Program-made: the position numbers and the translations under genes
The notes under the pieces: generated by a model
Told to the model about the DNA's origin: nothing
Database searches by the model: none
What the model saw: the letters and a program-made list of their open reading frames with translations, nothing else
Shown here: piece after piece, positions 35,917 through 46,207 of the stretch
How the letters are laid out: each line of letters begins with the position of its first letter
Position numbering within the stretch: the first letter of the stretch is position 1
Source: Lacinutrix jangbogonensis
GTDB lineage: Bacteria; Bacteroidota; Bacteroidia; Flavobacteriales; Flavobacteriaceae
DNA: 64,000 nt
Direction of reading: 5' to 3'
Assembly: GCF_000797445.1 (NCBI RefSeq)
Contig: NZ_JSWF01000028.1
Coordinates: 186,001 to 250,000 of the forward strand

Positions 35917-36792
35917 TTACTTTAATTTTTGAGACGATATAGATTCAATAATTTGTTCTAAGCTACTTTTCCAATCTAAAATATCCAAATTAAAAACGCT
36001 GTTAATTTTTGTTTTATCTAAAACACTATATTTTGGTCGTTTCGCTTTTGTTACAAATGTCTTTGAAGTTACTGGATTAATTTTAATTGACGTATTCGTT
36101 AACTCAAAAATTGCTTTTGCAAAACCAAACCAAGTTGTTTCGCCTAAATTGCTAAAATGGTATATACCATATGCTTGGTTGTTACTCTCTATTATTTTTA
36201 TTATTACTTCAGCTAGATCATTAGCATTTGTTGGTGTCCCCTTTTGGTCGTTAACTACTGATATTTCATCTCTTTCTGATGCTAACTTGAGCATTGTCTT
36301 AACGAAGTTGTTACTATATTCTGAATATAACCAAGATGTTCTAATAATATAATATTTTTCTAAAACCAAGCTAATTGCTTCCTCACCTTTAAGTTTTGTT
36401 AAACCATAAACTCCTAATGGGTTTGTTACATCGTTTTCCTTGTATGGTTTTTCACTATTGCCATCGAATACAAAATCTGTTGAAATATGAATTAAAGTTA
36501 TATCATACTTTTCACAAGCTTTAGCTAAGTTTTTTACGCCTTGAACATTTATATTGTTTGCTGCCTTTTCTTCATCTTCAGCTGTATCCACAGCTGTATA
36601 TGCTGCGCAATTAATACAATAATTAAAATTTATTTTTTCTAAAAAAGATTCAATTACATTCTGTCTAGTAATATCAAATTCTTCTTTACTTGCAAAAGTA
36701 AATTCAATAGTATTACTTTTTTCCGAACACCTGTTTTTTATAGCCTGCGCTAATTGTCCATTTGCACCCGTTACTAAAACTTTAGTTTTCAT
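35917..36792 (-). CDS. rfbD: dTDP-4-dehydrorhamnose reductase
   Basis: RmlD: last step to dTDP-L-rhamnose, reducing the 4-keto group. SDR cofactor motif VLVTGANGQLAQAIKNR, NCAAYTAVDTAEDEE, HISTDFVFDGNSEKPY, and catalytic YGLTKLKGEEA. 291 residues. Its gene follows rfbC after 84 bases, with the order rfbB-A-C-D in transcription direction. This is the last rml gene of the set. Confidence 0.95.
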   Translation of the reverse strand: MKTKVLVTGANGQLAQAIKNRCSEKSNTIEFTFASKEEFDITRQNVIESFLEKINFNYCINCAAYTAVDTAEDEEKAANNINVQGVKNLAKACEKYDITLIHISTDFVFDGNSEKPYKENDVTNPLGVYGLTKLKGEEAISLVLEKYYIIRTSWLYSEYSNNFVKTMLKLASERDEISVVNDQKGTPTNANDLAEVIIKIIESNNQAYGIYHFSNLGETTWFGFAKAIFELTNTSIKINPVTSKTFVTKAKRPKYSVLDKTKINSVFNLDILDWKSSLEQIIESISSQKLK

Positions 36793-36876
36793 GTGTTATT
36801 TTCTATTTTTTTTATGGTCACATGCTATTCGTTATTAACCATTTCTTTAGGTTTTGAGTTCTTCAGGACACTCGTT

Positions 36877-37425
36877 TCATGGTAAAATAGCGTTTTTGAA
36901 TGTATTAAGAATAATGTCTTTTTCTGAAACAATAAACTCTTTTTTTGATAATTTCCAGTCTATATTTAAATCTGTATCGTTAAAAATTATGCCTTGCTCA
37001 GAATCTTTATTATAGTAATTATCGCACTTATATGAAAAAATAGCAATATCACTCAATACTATAAATCCATGAGCAAAACCTCTAGGAACAAAAAGTTGCT
37101 TTTTATTTTCTTCGGAAAGTTCTACTGAAATATAGCCTCCAAACGTTTTAGAGTTTTTTCTTAAATCTACAGCGACATCTAAAACCTTACCTTTTACCAC
37201 ACGGACCAATTTTGCTTGAGCATGCTCTCCTGTTTGGTAATGCAAACCTCTTAAAACACCTTTTGTAGAATACGACTCGTTATCCTGAACAAATATAGTT
37301 TCAGAATTTGTTAAATCTTTAAATTTTATTACGTTAAAACTTTCAAGAAAATAACCTCTTTTGTCTTCAAAAACATTAGGCTCAATAATGTAGCAGCCCT
37401 TTAATTTAGTTTCAAAACTTTTCAT
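36877..37425 (-). CDS. rfbC: dTDP-4-dehydrorhamnose 3,5-epimerase
   Basis: RmlC cupin enzyme. DKRGYFLESFN, GVLRGLHYQTGEHAQAKLVR with the catalytic His, VDLRKNSKTFGGYISVELSE, and FVPRGFAHGFIVLSD are canonical. 182 residues, complete. It lies 18 bases after rfbA. Confidence 0.96.
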   Translation of the reverse strand: MKSFETKLKGCYIIEPNVFEDKRGYFLESFNVIKFKDLTNSETIFVQDNESYSTKGVLRGLHYQTGEHAQAKLVRVVKGKVLDVAVDLRKNSKTFGGYISVELSEENKKQLFVPRGFAHGFIVLSDIAIFSYKCDNYYNKDSEQGIIFNDTDLNIDWKLSKKEFIVSEKDIILNTFKNAILP

Positions 37426-37443
37426 TTAATTTAGTTTCTTTTA

Positions 37444-38304
37444 TTACTCAATAATATTAAGAAGGTGTTTTCCGTAGCCACTTTTTACTAGTGGTTTAAT
37501 AAGTTCTTGAAGTTGAAATTTATTAATATATCCCATTCTATAAGCGACTTCCTCAATAGCTCCTATTTTTAACCCTTGTCTCTCTTCTATTACTTGAACA
37601 AACTGTGATGCTTGCATTAGTGAATTAAATGTTCCAGTGTCTAACCAAGCTGTGCCCTTATCTAAAACACTAACTTTTAACTTTCCTTGTTTTAAATATT
37701 CTTTATTAATGTCTGTAATTTCTAATTCGCCTCTGTGACTTGGTTTTATGTTTTTAGCAATATCGACAACTTCGTTATCGTAAAAATATATACCTGGTAC
37801 GGCATAATTAGATTTAGGTTTTTCAGGCTTTTCTTCAATTGAAATAACATTTCCATTATCATCAAACTCGGCAACACCATAACGTTCGGGATCATGCACA
37901 TGGTACGCATAAATAATTCCACCTTCTGGATCATTATTCTCTTGTAGCAGTCTCTCTAAACCTGTTCCATAGAATATATTATCTCCTAATATTAATGCCA
38001 CTTTATCGTTACCAATAAATTCCTCACCAATTATAAAGGCTTCTGCTAAGCCATTAGGAGCTTCTTGAACTGCATATTGAAAATTACATCCAAATTTTTT
38101 ACCATCTCCTAAAAGTGCTCTAAATAGAGGCAAATCATGAGGAGTAGATATAATAAGGATCTCTTTTATCCCTGACCACATTAATGTAGATAATGGATAA
38201 TATATCATAGGCTTATCATAAATAGGCATTAGTTGCTTACTTACTGCTAAAGTTAATGGGTGAAGTCTTGTGCCGGATCCTCCAGCTAGAATAATACCTT
38301 TCAT
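37444..38304 (-). CDS. rfbA: glucose-1-phosphate thymidylyltransferase
   Basis: RmlA: dTTP + glucose-1-phosphate to dTDP-glucose. The N-terminal [70 protein letters not shown] and [14 protein letters not shown] are diagnostic. 286 residues. Adjacent to rfbB with no gap between coding regions (38304/38305). Confidence 0.97.
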   Translation of the reverse strand: MKGIILAGGSGTRLHPLTLAVSKQLMPIYDKPMIYYPLSTLMWSGIKEILIISTPHDLPLFRALLGDGKKFGCNFQYAVQEAPNGLAEAFIIGEEFIGNDKVALILGDNIFYGTGLERLLQENNDPEGGIIYAYHVHDPERYGVAEFDDNGNVISIEEKPEKPKSNYAVPGIYFYDNEVVDIAKNIKPSHRGELEITDINKEYLKQGKLKVSVLDKGTAWLDTGTFNSLMQASQFVQVIEERQGLKIGAIEEVAYRMGYINKFQLQELIKPLVKSGYGKHLLNIIE

Positions 38305-39321
38305 TTAATCGTTATATTTTGTTAAATACCAACCTATGGTTTTTTTTATTCCAGTTTCAAAATTTTCTTCCGCTTTCCATCCTAGTTCATTTTCAATTCT
38401 TGCGGCGTCTATTGCATATCTAAAATCGTGACCAGGTCTGTCTGTAACAAAAGTTATTTGTTCTTTATATGATTTTAAACCTGGTCTAACTTCATCTAAA
38501 ATTTCACATATAGTATCTACAATGTAGAGATTATCTCTTTCGTTCTTTCCCCCTATATTATAGGTTTCTCCTGTTTTTCCTGTTTTAAAAACAAGTTCGA
38601 TTCCTTTACAATGATCTAAAACATACAACCAATCTCTTATGTTTTTGCCATCTCCATATATTGGAATTGGTTCTCCTGATATTGCTTTTCTAATAATTGT
38701 AGGTATTAATTTTTCATCATGCTGTTTTGGTCCATAATTATTAGAACAATTAGTGGTAACTACATTCATACCATAAGTATGGAAATAGCTTCTTACAATA
38801 AAATCTGAAGCTGCTTTAGAAGCGCTATACGGACTATTTGGAGCATATGGTGTTTGCTCTGTAAATAACCCAACTTCTCCTAATGTTCCATAAACCTCAT
38901 CTGTTGAAATATGATGAAATCTTGCGTTTTCGAACTCATTTTTTACTTGATTAGGCCCATCCATCCAGAAGTTTTTTGCGACATCTATTAAGTTAAACGT
39001 ACCCGTAATATTGGTATCTATAAATGCGCCTGGGTTTTTTATTGAATTGTCTACATGAGACTCTGCTGCGAAGTGAATAACACCATTGAACTTATACTTC
39101 GTAAATAATTTTTCGATTAACTCCCTATTACATATATCGCCTTGAATAAAAGTATAGTTTTTAGAATTTTCTACCTCTTTAATATTAGATAGATCTCCTG
39201 CATATGTAAGTTTATCTAAATTTACTAAATGAACTTTGGGATTGTTTTCTAAAAAATAGGGCACAAAATTAGAACCTATAAAACCGGCTCCACCAGTAAC
39301 TAAAAAAGTTAAATTCAACAT
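38305..39321 (-). CDS. rfbB: dTDP-glucose 4,6-dehydratase
   Basis: RmlB extended SDR. Cofactor motif FLVTGGAGFIGSNFVPYFL, HFAAESHVDNSIKNP, STDEVYGTLGEVG, catalytic YSASKAASDFIVRSYF, and NCSNNYGPKQHDEKLIP. 338 residues. The first base of an rfbB-A-C-D unit, with 226 gene-free bases upstream. Presence of the whole set implies L-rhamnose (or a dTDP-deoxyhexose) in one of the glycans. Confidence 0.97.
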   Translation of the reverse strand: MLNLTFLVTGGAGFIGSNFVPYFLENNPKVHLVNLDKLTYAGDLSNIKEVENSKNYTFIQGDICNRELIEKLFTKYKFNGVIHFAAESHVDNSIKNPGAFIDTNITGTFNLIDVAKNFWMDGPNQVKNEFENARFHHISTDEVYGTLGEVGLFTEQTPYAPNSPYSASKAASDFIVRSYFHTYGMNVVTTNCSNNYGPKQHDEKLIPTIIRKAISGEPIPIYGDGKNIRDWLYVLDHCKGIELVFKTGKTGETYNIGGKNERDNLYIVDTICEILDEVRPGLKSYKEQITFVTDRPGHDFRYAIDAARIENELGWKAEENFETGIKKTIGWYLTKYND

Positions 39322-39547
39322 CTTATATATGATTTTTAATTTCCCTATAAGAGTTGTTCGTCTTATAGACTGTTTTGTTTACTTATTACAAAATCTTTAT
39401 GTGTGTGTATTACATAAATCAATATAGTGTCTATGTAAACTTTATAATGTTAATATTCCGTTGTAAAAATAGTCTTTTTAGAAAGATTTAAAAAATTTCA
39501 TTAATGTGTTATGGCTCTAAAATAATTCTAATAGCCTTTTATTTTTT

Positions 39548-40804
39548 TTAAAGCCTTACTGTTGCCAAGTTTTCTGGCAAAAACCCTTTTAAATCAAATA
39601 CAACTGTGTTTTCAGATGCTATGTTTTCCCAATCTAGATCCTTAAATTCATTATGTTTAACAGCTAAAATAATTGCTTTGTATTCACTATGTATTTCTTT
39701 AATTAAATCAATATCATATTCTTTTTTAACCTCTATCTCATCCGCAAAAGAATCATAAACATCGACCTCCATACCAAAGTCTTTTAACTCGTTAATAACA
39801 TTAATTACTCCTGTATTTCTAATATCTGGACAGTTTTCTTTAAACGTAATTCCTAAAATCAAAACTTTTGAAGCCTTAATTTCACTTCCTTTATTTGCCA
39901 ATAATTTCACTAATTTATTTGCCACAAATATCCCCATATTTGAGTTTATTCTTCTTCCTGCCAAAATCACTTCTGGATTATAACCAACAGACTCTGCCTT
40001 ATGTGTAAGATAATAAGGGTCTACACCAATACAATGCCCTCCGACCAAACCAGGCGTAAATGGTAAAAAATTCCATTTTGTTCCTGCTGCTGCTAAAACC
40101 TGTGTTGTATCAATATCTAATTTATCGAAAATAATAGCTAACTCGTTGATAAAAGCTATGTTTAAGTCACGTTGGGTATTCTCTATAACTTTTGCTGCTT
40201 CTGCTACTTTTATTGAACTTGTTTTATGAGTTCCAGCAGTAATTATCCTTTTGTATAGATTATCTACCACTGTGGCTATCTCGGGAGTACTTCCAGAAGT
40301 TACTTTAATAATTTTACTAATTGTGTGCTTTTTATCTCCTGGATTAATGCGTTCTGGAGAATAACCACAATAGAAATCTTTATTAAATACAAGACCACTT
40401 TTTGACTCTAATATTGGAGCACAAATTTCTTCAGTACAACCTGGATAAACCGTAGACTCATAAATTACAATATCGCCTTTTTTTAAAACCTTTGCAATCG
40501 TTTCGCTTGCACTAATTATTGGAGTTAAATCCGGAGTATTATTTTTAGTAATTGGGGTTGGTACTGTTATTATATAGATATTTGCTTCTTTTATATCTTC
40601 AATTTTATTTGTAAAAAGTAGTGTCTTTGTAGCCTTTAATACTTCATAAGACACTTCTAGAGTACTGTCTATATTGTTTTTAAGAGCAGTGATTCTTGAA
40701 TTATTAATATCAAAACCTATTACTTGAATTTGTTTTTTTGAAAACTCAACTGCTAATGGTAATCCCACGTAGCCTAATCCAATAATGGCAATTTTTTTCA
40801 TCAT
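39548..40804 (-). CDS. nucleotide-sugar dehydrogenase, TviB/WbpA type
   Basis: UDP-N-acetylhexosamine 6-dehydrogenase family, producing a HexNAc uronate donor (UDP-GlcNAcA or UDP-GalNAcA). NAD motif IAIIGLGYVGLPLAVEFSKK, ESTVYPGCTEEICAPILE (the YPGCTEE form marks this subgroup), PERINPGDKKH, and catalytic cysteine in LVGGHCIGVDPYYLTHKAE. 418 residues. It is the third such dehydrogenase in the window. Neighbours are the Wzz-like gene (99 bases upstream) and rfbB. No adjacent C4-epimerase is seen, so the configuration of the product is open. Confidence 0.9.
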   Translation of the reverse strand: MMKKIAIIGLGYVGLPLAVEFSKKQIQVIGFDINNSRITALKNNIDSTLEVSYEVLKATKTLLFTNKIEDIKEANIYIITVPTPITKNNTPDLTPIISASETIAKVLKKGDIVIYESTVYPGCTEEICAPILESKSGLVFNKDFYCGYSPERINPGDKKHTISKIIKVTSGSTPEIATVVDNLYKRIITAGTHKTSSIKVAEAAKVIENTQRDLNIAFINELAIIFDKLDIDTTQVLAAAGTKWNFLPFTPGLVGGHCIGVDPYYLTHKAESVGYNPEVILAGRRINSNMGIFVANKLVKLLANKGSEIKASKVLILGITFKENCPDIRNTGVINVINELKDFGMEVDVYDSFADEIEVKKEYDIDLIKEIHSEYKAIILAVKHNEFKDLDWENIASENTVVFDLKGFLPENLATVRL

Positions 40805-40903
40805 AATTAATGCAGGTTGTAATAAAGAATAACTGAATTATTTTATTAATTTAGGAACTCTTTAAAGCAAGTTTGAATCATCTTTATATTGCTAGTAACA
40901 GAA

Positions 40904-41971
40904 TCAATCTTCGTAGTTTTTAACGTAAATTACTGTTCTTTTACCTAAATAAAACAAGCATAATAAAAGAAAACTTAAGGCAGGAAAAACAAAAGTAAAT
41001 CTTTTCAACAATCTTACTTCATGATATCCAACTGGCTGAAAACTAGATATAATATCTACAAAAACATCTTCGGTAACTCGTTTTTCATCAAGTTTTCGCA
41101 ATTGGTCTCTTAATGCTAATTCTTTATCAAGCAATGCATATTCCTTGGTATCAACTTCTTGGTCCTTAGTAAGGAATAGGTCTCCCATTTTAACCGGTTG
41201 ACCAGGATTATTTGCTTGATCTTGTAAAACTTTTAAATAGATAGCTTGTAACTTCTCTACCTGTTTTAAACTGTTTTCAATATTTTCTCTTTGGATTTCA
41301 TATAATAATGTGTCCTTCATCTTTTTTGATGAAGAATAGGCGTTAGTAAATGCAGTATTAATTCCAAAAGTAAGGTCACTGAATATATTATTTTTATTAG
41401 ATACAGCTGTAATTAAAAATATATTTCCAGAGTATATACTTCTATCTTCTAGATATTTATCATAATCTACTTGTTCTCTACCAAAACTATCCAAACCTCT
41501 AGCAAATGCCTGATATTCCTTAATTCGATCATTTTCTGTTTCTGGCCCTGGCTCGATAACAAATTCATTAATATCAGTTACATCAATCTTAGGTGTGTAT
41601 TCTGAATTAAAAATCTTATCTAGTTCTTCATGTTCATTATTAGAAATTAGAGAGTTGAAAAAACCAATATTATTTACTAATTGGTATTTGGAATCAAAAT
41701 AAGGCTTAACCAACATTTGAGATTTGTAAAGTGGAATTTGTGTAATTTCTACTGCATAACCAATTATTGCGGATAACAAAATGACACCTATAATAACTTT
41801 CCAGCCATCAATAAATATTTTAAGGGCATGAATAATTAGTGAAAAAATAGATTTAAAAAAAGAACCTATAAATTTAAAAAAATTATTTATTGCATTCCCA
41901 ATAAGGTTAAAAAGCACAATTAAATCGATTTCCTCATTTGTGTTTTTATTAGATGGTAATTCTTGACTCAT
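40904..41971 (-). CDS. Wzz-like polysaccharide co-polymerase
   Basis: 355-residue inner-membrane protein with two transmembrane helices (about 58-80, WKVIIGVILLSAIIGYAVEI; about 327-346, FTFVFPALSFLLLCLFYLG) bracketing a large periplasmic domain with a coiled-coil-like part (QRENIENSLKQVEKLQAIYL). This layout is typical of polysaccharide co-polymerases that set chain length. No tyrosine-kinase domain is attached. It lies upstream of the nucleotide-sugar genes and just below DUF6909. No outer-membrane Wza gene lies in this window. Confidence 0.75.
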   Translation of the reverse strand: MSQELPSNKNTNEEIDLIVLFNLIGNAINNFFKFIGSFFKSIFSLIIHALKIFIDGWKVIIGVILLSAIIGYAVEITQIPLYKSQMLVKPYFDSKYQLVNNIGFFNSLISNNEHEELDKIFNSEYTPKIDVTDINEFVIEPGPETENDRIKEYQAFARGLDSFGREQVDYDKYLEDRSIYSGNIFLITAVSNKNNIFSDLTFGINTAFTNAYSSSKKMKDTLLYEIQRENIENSLKQVEKLQAIYLKVLQDQANNPGQPVKMGDLFLTKDQEVDTKEYALLDKELALRDQLRKLDEKRVTEDVFVDIISSFQPVGYHEVRLLKRFTFVFPALSFLLLCLFYLGKRTVIYVKNYED

Positions 41972-41988
41972 AATATATATTCTAATAA

Positions 41989-43677
41989 TTAATTAAAAAT
42001 TTGTTGTAATATTTTTCTTGTTATTAAATATGTTGGTTTCACACCAGATGTTCCTAAACCTCCAGAGGCTAGTGTGCTTCCCGTTTCTAATGGATTATCA
42101 CTAGCATAATAAGCATATCTTACTTTTACATCAGGGTTTATACTACCTCGTACTTTTGATGCAGCTTGAATTGCTTTTTGGTAATGTGCGCCTTCCATTT
42201 CAAGTCCAATAACGTTCCAAGTCGAGTTAAAAAAGAATTTTAAAATGTCTTTATTTTGAAGCGATGTACCCAAAACAGTAATCATGCTACCTTCGTAAAT
42301 AGCAACACCTTGATTATCTAAATCTTCTTTACTTAATTCGTTTTTAAATGGATAATTATCTGCTGTGCCTTCGAATATGTGTGCAGAAGGAATCATAATA
42401 TCTCCTTTAGCACCTTCTAAAATTCCAGCTTTTCCCATAATTGAGATAGACTCAATGTTTAAATGTGTTTTTTCTTCTCCTTCTTCAAAAGGCTTTAAAA
42501 ATTCATCTATAGTCTCATAAGCTTGCTCCCCAAAAGCATAATCCATTACAAAAAGCACAGGTTTTTCAGTATCATTTTCAGGCTTATTAAGTCCTAAATC
42601 TGTAAGGCTTAAATCTAGTTTGGCTGTATCAAAAATCTGAACATTTATGTTAGTTCCAGAAGTGTCTTTGATATAAATCATTCCTTGCTGTAACGCTTTC
42701 TGTGTCACTTTATTGCGTAAACTTTCGTTTTCTGAACTACTTAATGCTTCGTAAACTTCAAAAATATCTTTTTTAGCAGTTAAATTCTTTAGTGCTTGTG
42801 GTGCGTACAAAGTGTTCATAACACTATGTAGGTTGGCACTAATTATATGTATTGGTCTTGAAAGTAAACCATTAACTTTAAGTGTTTCTTTTATGGTGTT
42901 TGCCCAACTTTCTCCATGAATATGATGGCCTAAACGCTCACGTAAAACAGGACTAAAGGTAACTGTACGTTTGTTATTATTTATAACCTCATCTATTGCC
43001 AGTTTTCCCAGCCAATAGACAATTTCTAATAAACGTTCTGGGTGTTTTGTTGTTGCAAAATCATTATATACATCGCTTAACTCTTTAAAAGTGCGACCTA
43101 AAATATTTGCGGTATGTGTTATTGCTATTTCACGTTCTTGTTTCGTGAATTTCTTTTTACTTAAAACAGCAGTCTCCAATTTAACCCAATCCCTTGTTGT
43201 AGTGCCTTTATCGTCTATAACTACCCGTTTAAAAATTTTATGAGATTCAACAAAAAGAAATGTTAAGTGCGTTAAAATATCGTAAATTTCACTACGTCCA
43301 CGCGTAATTTCAATATTCATTTGCTCGGCATCAATTCTGTAGCAATTACGTCTTCTTTTTGGTGGAATTATAGGTTCGAAATGAGAATCTGCATAACCTT
43401 CATCACTGGTTAGGTTAATAAAACGACACTCTTGAATACCTATTGGAAGTCTATCTATAACATATAAAAGCCCTTCTAATTCTGCTTTTTCATCTGCAAT
43501 AGAACCATAAATCTCTGGTCTTAATACTAAAAGTGCTTCGCGTAAGGTTTCTCCAGAAATTCCCATTGGCTTATAAAAACCACGATTGAATAAATGTCGC
43601 ATCGTAATGTACATTCTTTCAATAGCATTTGAGCTTTCTTGGGCTCTAGTTCTTTCGTGTTTTTTAAATTTACTCAT
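41989..43677 (-). CDS. DUF6909 family protein
   Basis: 562-residue soluble protein, no signal peptide. Contains AIERMYITMRHLFNRGFYKP and SGETLREALLVLRPEIYGS at the N-terminus, HHIHGESWANTIKETLKVNG in the middle, and a C-terminal domain with VMDYAFGEQAYETIDEFLKP, NVIGLEMEGAHYQKAIQAA and YAYYASDNPLETGSTL. The last stretch recalls nucleoside-phosphorylase-like folds (LEMEGA). It matches what I recall as DUF6909. Function unknown. It is adjacent to the Wzz-like gene (17 bases), so the two may be co-transcribed. Confidence 0.65.
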   Translation of the reverse strand: MSKFKKHERTRAQESSNAIERMYITMRHLFNRGFYKPMGISGETLREALLVLRPEIYGSIADEKAELEGLLYVIDRLPIGIQECRFINLTSDEGYADSHFEPIIPPKRRRNCYRIDAEQMNIEITRGRSEIYDILTHLTFLFVESHKIFKRVVIDDKGTTTRDWVKLETAVLSKKKFTKQEREIAITHTANILGRTFKELSDVYNDFATTKHPERLLEIVYWLGKLAIDEVINNNKRTVTFSPVLRERLGHHIHGESWANTIKETLKVNGLLSRPIHIISANLHSVMNTLYAPQALKNLTAKKDIFEVYEALSSSENESLRNKVTQKALQQGMIYIKDTSGTNINVQIFDTAKLDLSLTDLGLNKPENDTEKPVLFVMDYAFGEQAYETIDEFLKPFEEGEEKTHLNIESISIMGKAGILEGAKGDIMIPSAHIFEGTADNYPFKNELSKEDLDNQGVAIYEGSMITVLGTSLQNKDILKFFFNSTWNVIGLEMEGAHYQKAIQAASKVRGSINPDVKVRYAYYASDNPLETGSTLASGGLGTSGVKPTYLITRKILQQIFN

Positions 43678-43720
43678 GTAACGTCTTTAGCTGGCGAATA
43701 TACTATTTTTTCAATAAAAT

Positions 43721-45205
43721 TTATGGTTTTAATACATTTGCTATTTTTCGATCGTTTGCTAAACGCGGAATTTTATTTTGACCTCCTAATTTACCAATAG
43801 ATTTCATGTAGTTTTGAAATCCATTTTTCTTAACAACCGATATTTTTAAGGGTTGCAACACCTTACCTACAATTAAATCTAAATAATAACTATTTTGTTG
43901 CTGTAAAGCCTCGTCTATTTTTTTCGCTAAAACGGAAAGACTTTCTGGTTCATTTTCAAATTCTATAAACCATTCATGATATGGCAAACCAGATTCTGGG
44001 CTTATTTGTGGCGCAACAGTAAACTCATTAATTCTTACCGAAGTGTTTTCTGTAGCCTCTTTTAAAGCATATTCTACTTCTTTACTAATAACATGTTCGC
44101 CGAAGGCAGAAATAAAGTGTTTTATACGTCCAGATACAATTACGCGATACGGTTTAGTGCTTGTAAAAATAACGGTATCACCAACATTATAAGCCCATAA
44201 CCCGGCGTTTGTTGAAATAATTAAAACGTAGTTTTTACCAACTTCAATATCCTTTATGGTAATACGTGTTGGATGGGCTTCAAAAAACTCTTCCACCAAG
44301 ATAAACTCATAAAACATTCCAGAGTTTAACTGAAGTAGCATTCCTTTTTCGTTTTGCTTGTCTTGAAATGCAAAAAAACCTTCACTTGCTGGATACAGTT
44401 CTATACTATCTACTTTTCTTCCAATTAAGTTTTCGAACTTTGCTCTATAAGGTTCGTAATTAACACCTCCAAAAATGAATAAGTTGAAGTTCTTAAAAAT
44501 ATCACCTACTTTCTGTCCTGTTCTATTCTGAAGTTTTTCAAAATACATTTGAACCCAAGATGGAATACCAGAAATAATAGTCATGTCTTCTGGCAATGTT
44601 TCTTCTACAACAGCATCTACTTTAGTTTCCCAATCTTCTATACAATTGGTTTCCCAAGAAGGTAGTCTGTTTTTTTGAAGGTACTTTGGAACATAATGTG
44701 CTACAATTCCAGATAATCTTCCTAATTGCACTCCATTTTGTTCTGTTAAAATTGGACTGCCTTGTAAGAAAATCATTTTTCCATCTACAAACTTAGAGTT
44801 TCCTGTTTCGTGAATATAAAGCAATATTGCATTTCGAGCTGCATTAACGTGATTAGGCATGCTTTGAGCAGTAATAGGAATATATTTTGCACCAGATGTT
44901 GTTCCGGAAGTTTTAGCAAAATAGAGTGGTTTCCCTTTCCAAAGAATGTCTTTCTCTCCCGCGACTACTCTTTCAACGTAAGGTTTTAGTGCTTCGTAAT
45001 CTCTAATAGGTACACGTTTTATAAAATCATCGTGGTTATTTATATTTATAAAATCATGGTCTTCTCCAAACGCGGTTTTCGACGCTTCAGAAATTAAATT
45101 GTGAAATACTTTCTCTTGGGTTTCAATAGGGTTATTGGCCCATTTCTGAACTTTCTTATGTATATATATTGCAAATGGTTTTGCGAATAGTGATTTTAAC
45201 GACAT
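43721..45205 (-). CDS. GH3 auxin-responsive promoter family protein
   Basis: Adenylate-forming enzyme of the GH3 group. In plants these join amino acids to jasmonate or auxin; the bacterial substrates are unknown. Seen are LYFAKTSGTTSGAKYIPITA (phosphate-binding loop), YPASEGFFAFQDK and NVGDTVIFTSTKPYRVIVSG, typical of the ANL fold. 494 residues, cytosolic. It is two bases upstream of DUF6909 spacing-wise apart (43 bases) and follows the M23 peptidase gene at two bases, a conserved-looking flavobacterial group. Confidence 0.85.
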   Translation of the reverse strand: MSLKSLFAKPFAIYIHKKVQKWANNPIETQEKVFHNLISEASKTAFGEDHDFININNHDDFIKRVPIRDYEALKPYVERVVAGEKDILWKGKPLYFAKTSGTTSGAKYIPITAQSMPNHVNAARNAILLYIHETGNSKFVDGKMIFLQGSPILTEQNGVQLGRLSGIVAHYVPKYLQKNRLPSWETNCIEDWETKVDAVVEETLPEDMTIISGIPSWVQMYFEKLQNRTGQKVGDIFKNFNLFIFGGVNYEPYRAKFENLIGRKVDSIELYPASEGFFAFQDKQNEKGMLLQLNSGMFYEFILVEEFFEAHPTRITIKDIEVGKNYVLIISTNAGLWAYNVGDTVIFTSTKPYRVIVSGRIKHFISAFGEHVISKEVEYALKEATENTSVRINEFTVAPQISPESGLPYHEWFIEFENEPESLSVLAKKIDEALQQQNSYYLDLIVGKVLQPLKISVVKKNGFQNYMKSIGKLGGQNKIPRLANDRKIANVLKP

Positions 45206-45207
45206 AT

Positions 45208-46080
45208 TTATTTCTTAAAATCTATAAAATTTGTTGGGTTTACGGAATAGCCATCACTCCATAATTCAAAATGTAAATGTGGTCCTGTAGTTAAATCTCC
45301 TGTATTTCCTGAAGTTGCAATTACTTCACCTGCTTTTACCAAATCGCCTTGCGTTTTAGTAAGAGTTGTATTGTGTTTGTATACAGAAAGTAAGCCATGA
45401 CTATGCTCTATTAATATTACAAAACCTGTTTCGGCTGTCCATTCTGCAAAAACAACTGTTCCATCTGCAGTGGCTTTAATGGGTGTGTTTTTAGCAACTA
45501 CAATATCTACTGCGTAATGTTTATTTTCTATACTATATTCCTCACTAATTTCGCCATTTACAGGTGGAAATAACACGAAATTAGTTTTAGATTTTGCAGT
45601 TTCAAAAAGGTTGTATTTATCTTCTTTATCTACTTTTGATCTTAAAAGAGAATCTGCTTCATTGGCTGATAAATCTATTTCAGTTGGGTCTATTTTTGCA
45701 GATTCGATAATAGAGTCTCTGTTAAACTCTACAGTGCTCACCTCTCCTTTTAGTACTTTTTTTATTGAAGCATAATATTGATCGTTATATGTAATAACCT
45801 GCTGTAAAGAATCTGTTTTAAAATTAAGTTCTACAGCTTGCTTTTTTAATGCTGTTGAAGAATAGCCAGGAATGTATTCTCGTAATGGTGTAAAAGCGAT
45901 TAGTAAAATAGTAAAACCTATAAGTGCTATTGATGAAATACCAAGCAATACAAACACATTTAATAGCGTAAGCTTAAATGTCAATCGCTCCTCGAAAGTA
46001 TCTTCGTTTAAAATGACTAAACGAAACTTATGAAGTAGTTTTTTTGATATTTTTTTGGTCTTTTTAGTCTTCTTATCCAT
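45208..46080 (-). CDS. M23 family metallopeptidase
   Basis: Membrane-anchored LytM-type peptidoglycan endopeptidase. One transmembrane helix (VFVLLGISSIALIGFTILLI, about 48-67), a periplasmic linker, then the M23 domain with NKHYAVDIV (His/Asp zinc ligands), FVILIEHSHGLLSVYKHNT, VKAGEVIATSGNTGD and GPHLHFELWSDG. All ligands are present, so it should be active. 290 residues. A -7-like TACTTTTG lies on the minus strand at 46105-46098, 18 bases upstream. It is divergent from tatA. Confidence 0.92.
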   Translation of the reverse strand: MDKKTKKTKKISKKLLHKFRLVILNEDTFEERLTFKLTLLNVFVLLGISSIALIGFTILLIAFTPLREYIPGYSSTALKKQAVELNFKTDSLQQVITYNDQYYASIKKVLKGEVSTVEFNRDSIIESAKIDPTEIDLSANEADSLLRSKVDKEDKYNLFETAKSKTNFVLFPPVNGEISEEYSIENKHYAVDIVVAKNTPIKATADGTVVFAEWTAETGFVILIEHSHGLLSVYKHNTTLTKTQGDLVKAGEVIATSGNTGDLTTGPHLHFELWSDGYSVNPTNFIDFKK

Positions 46081-46180
46081 GAGTAATCATCTTAAAACAA
46101 AAGTAAATAAAAATATAGCTTTTCCTATTTAACAATATGCTAAAGTTAGCTTTAAAACGCTATTATTAAACTTTAATTAC

Positions 46181-46188
46181 TAACTTTG
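46181..46188 (+). promoter_or_regulatory. candidate -7 promoter box for tatA
   Basis: TAACTTTG, an exact match to TANNTTTG, ends 19 bases before the tatA ATG. No convincing -33 TTTG at usual distance. Confidence 0.45.
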
Positions 46189-46207
46189 TGCTATAAATAC
46201 ATTTATT

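Noticed and set aside
7491-41971. Possible insertion sequence or phage origin of the polysaccharide locus
   Set aside because: No transposase, integrase, tRNA boundary or direct repeats seen; composition looks similar to flanks. Horizontal transfer cannot be excluded but is not supported.
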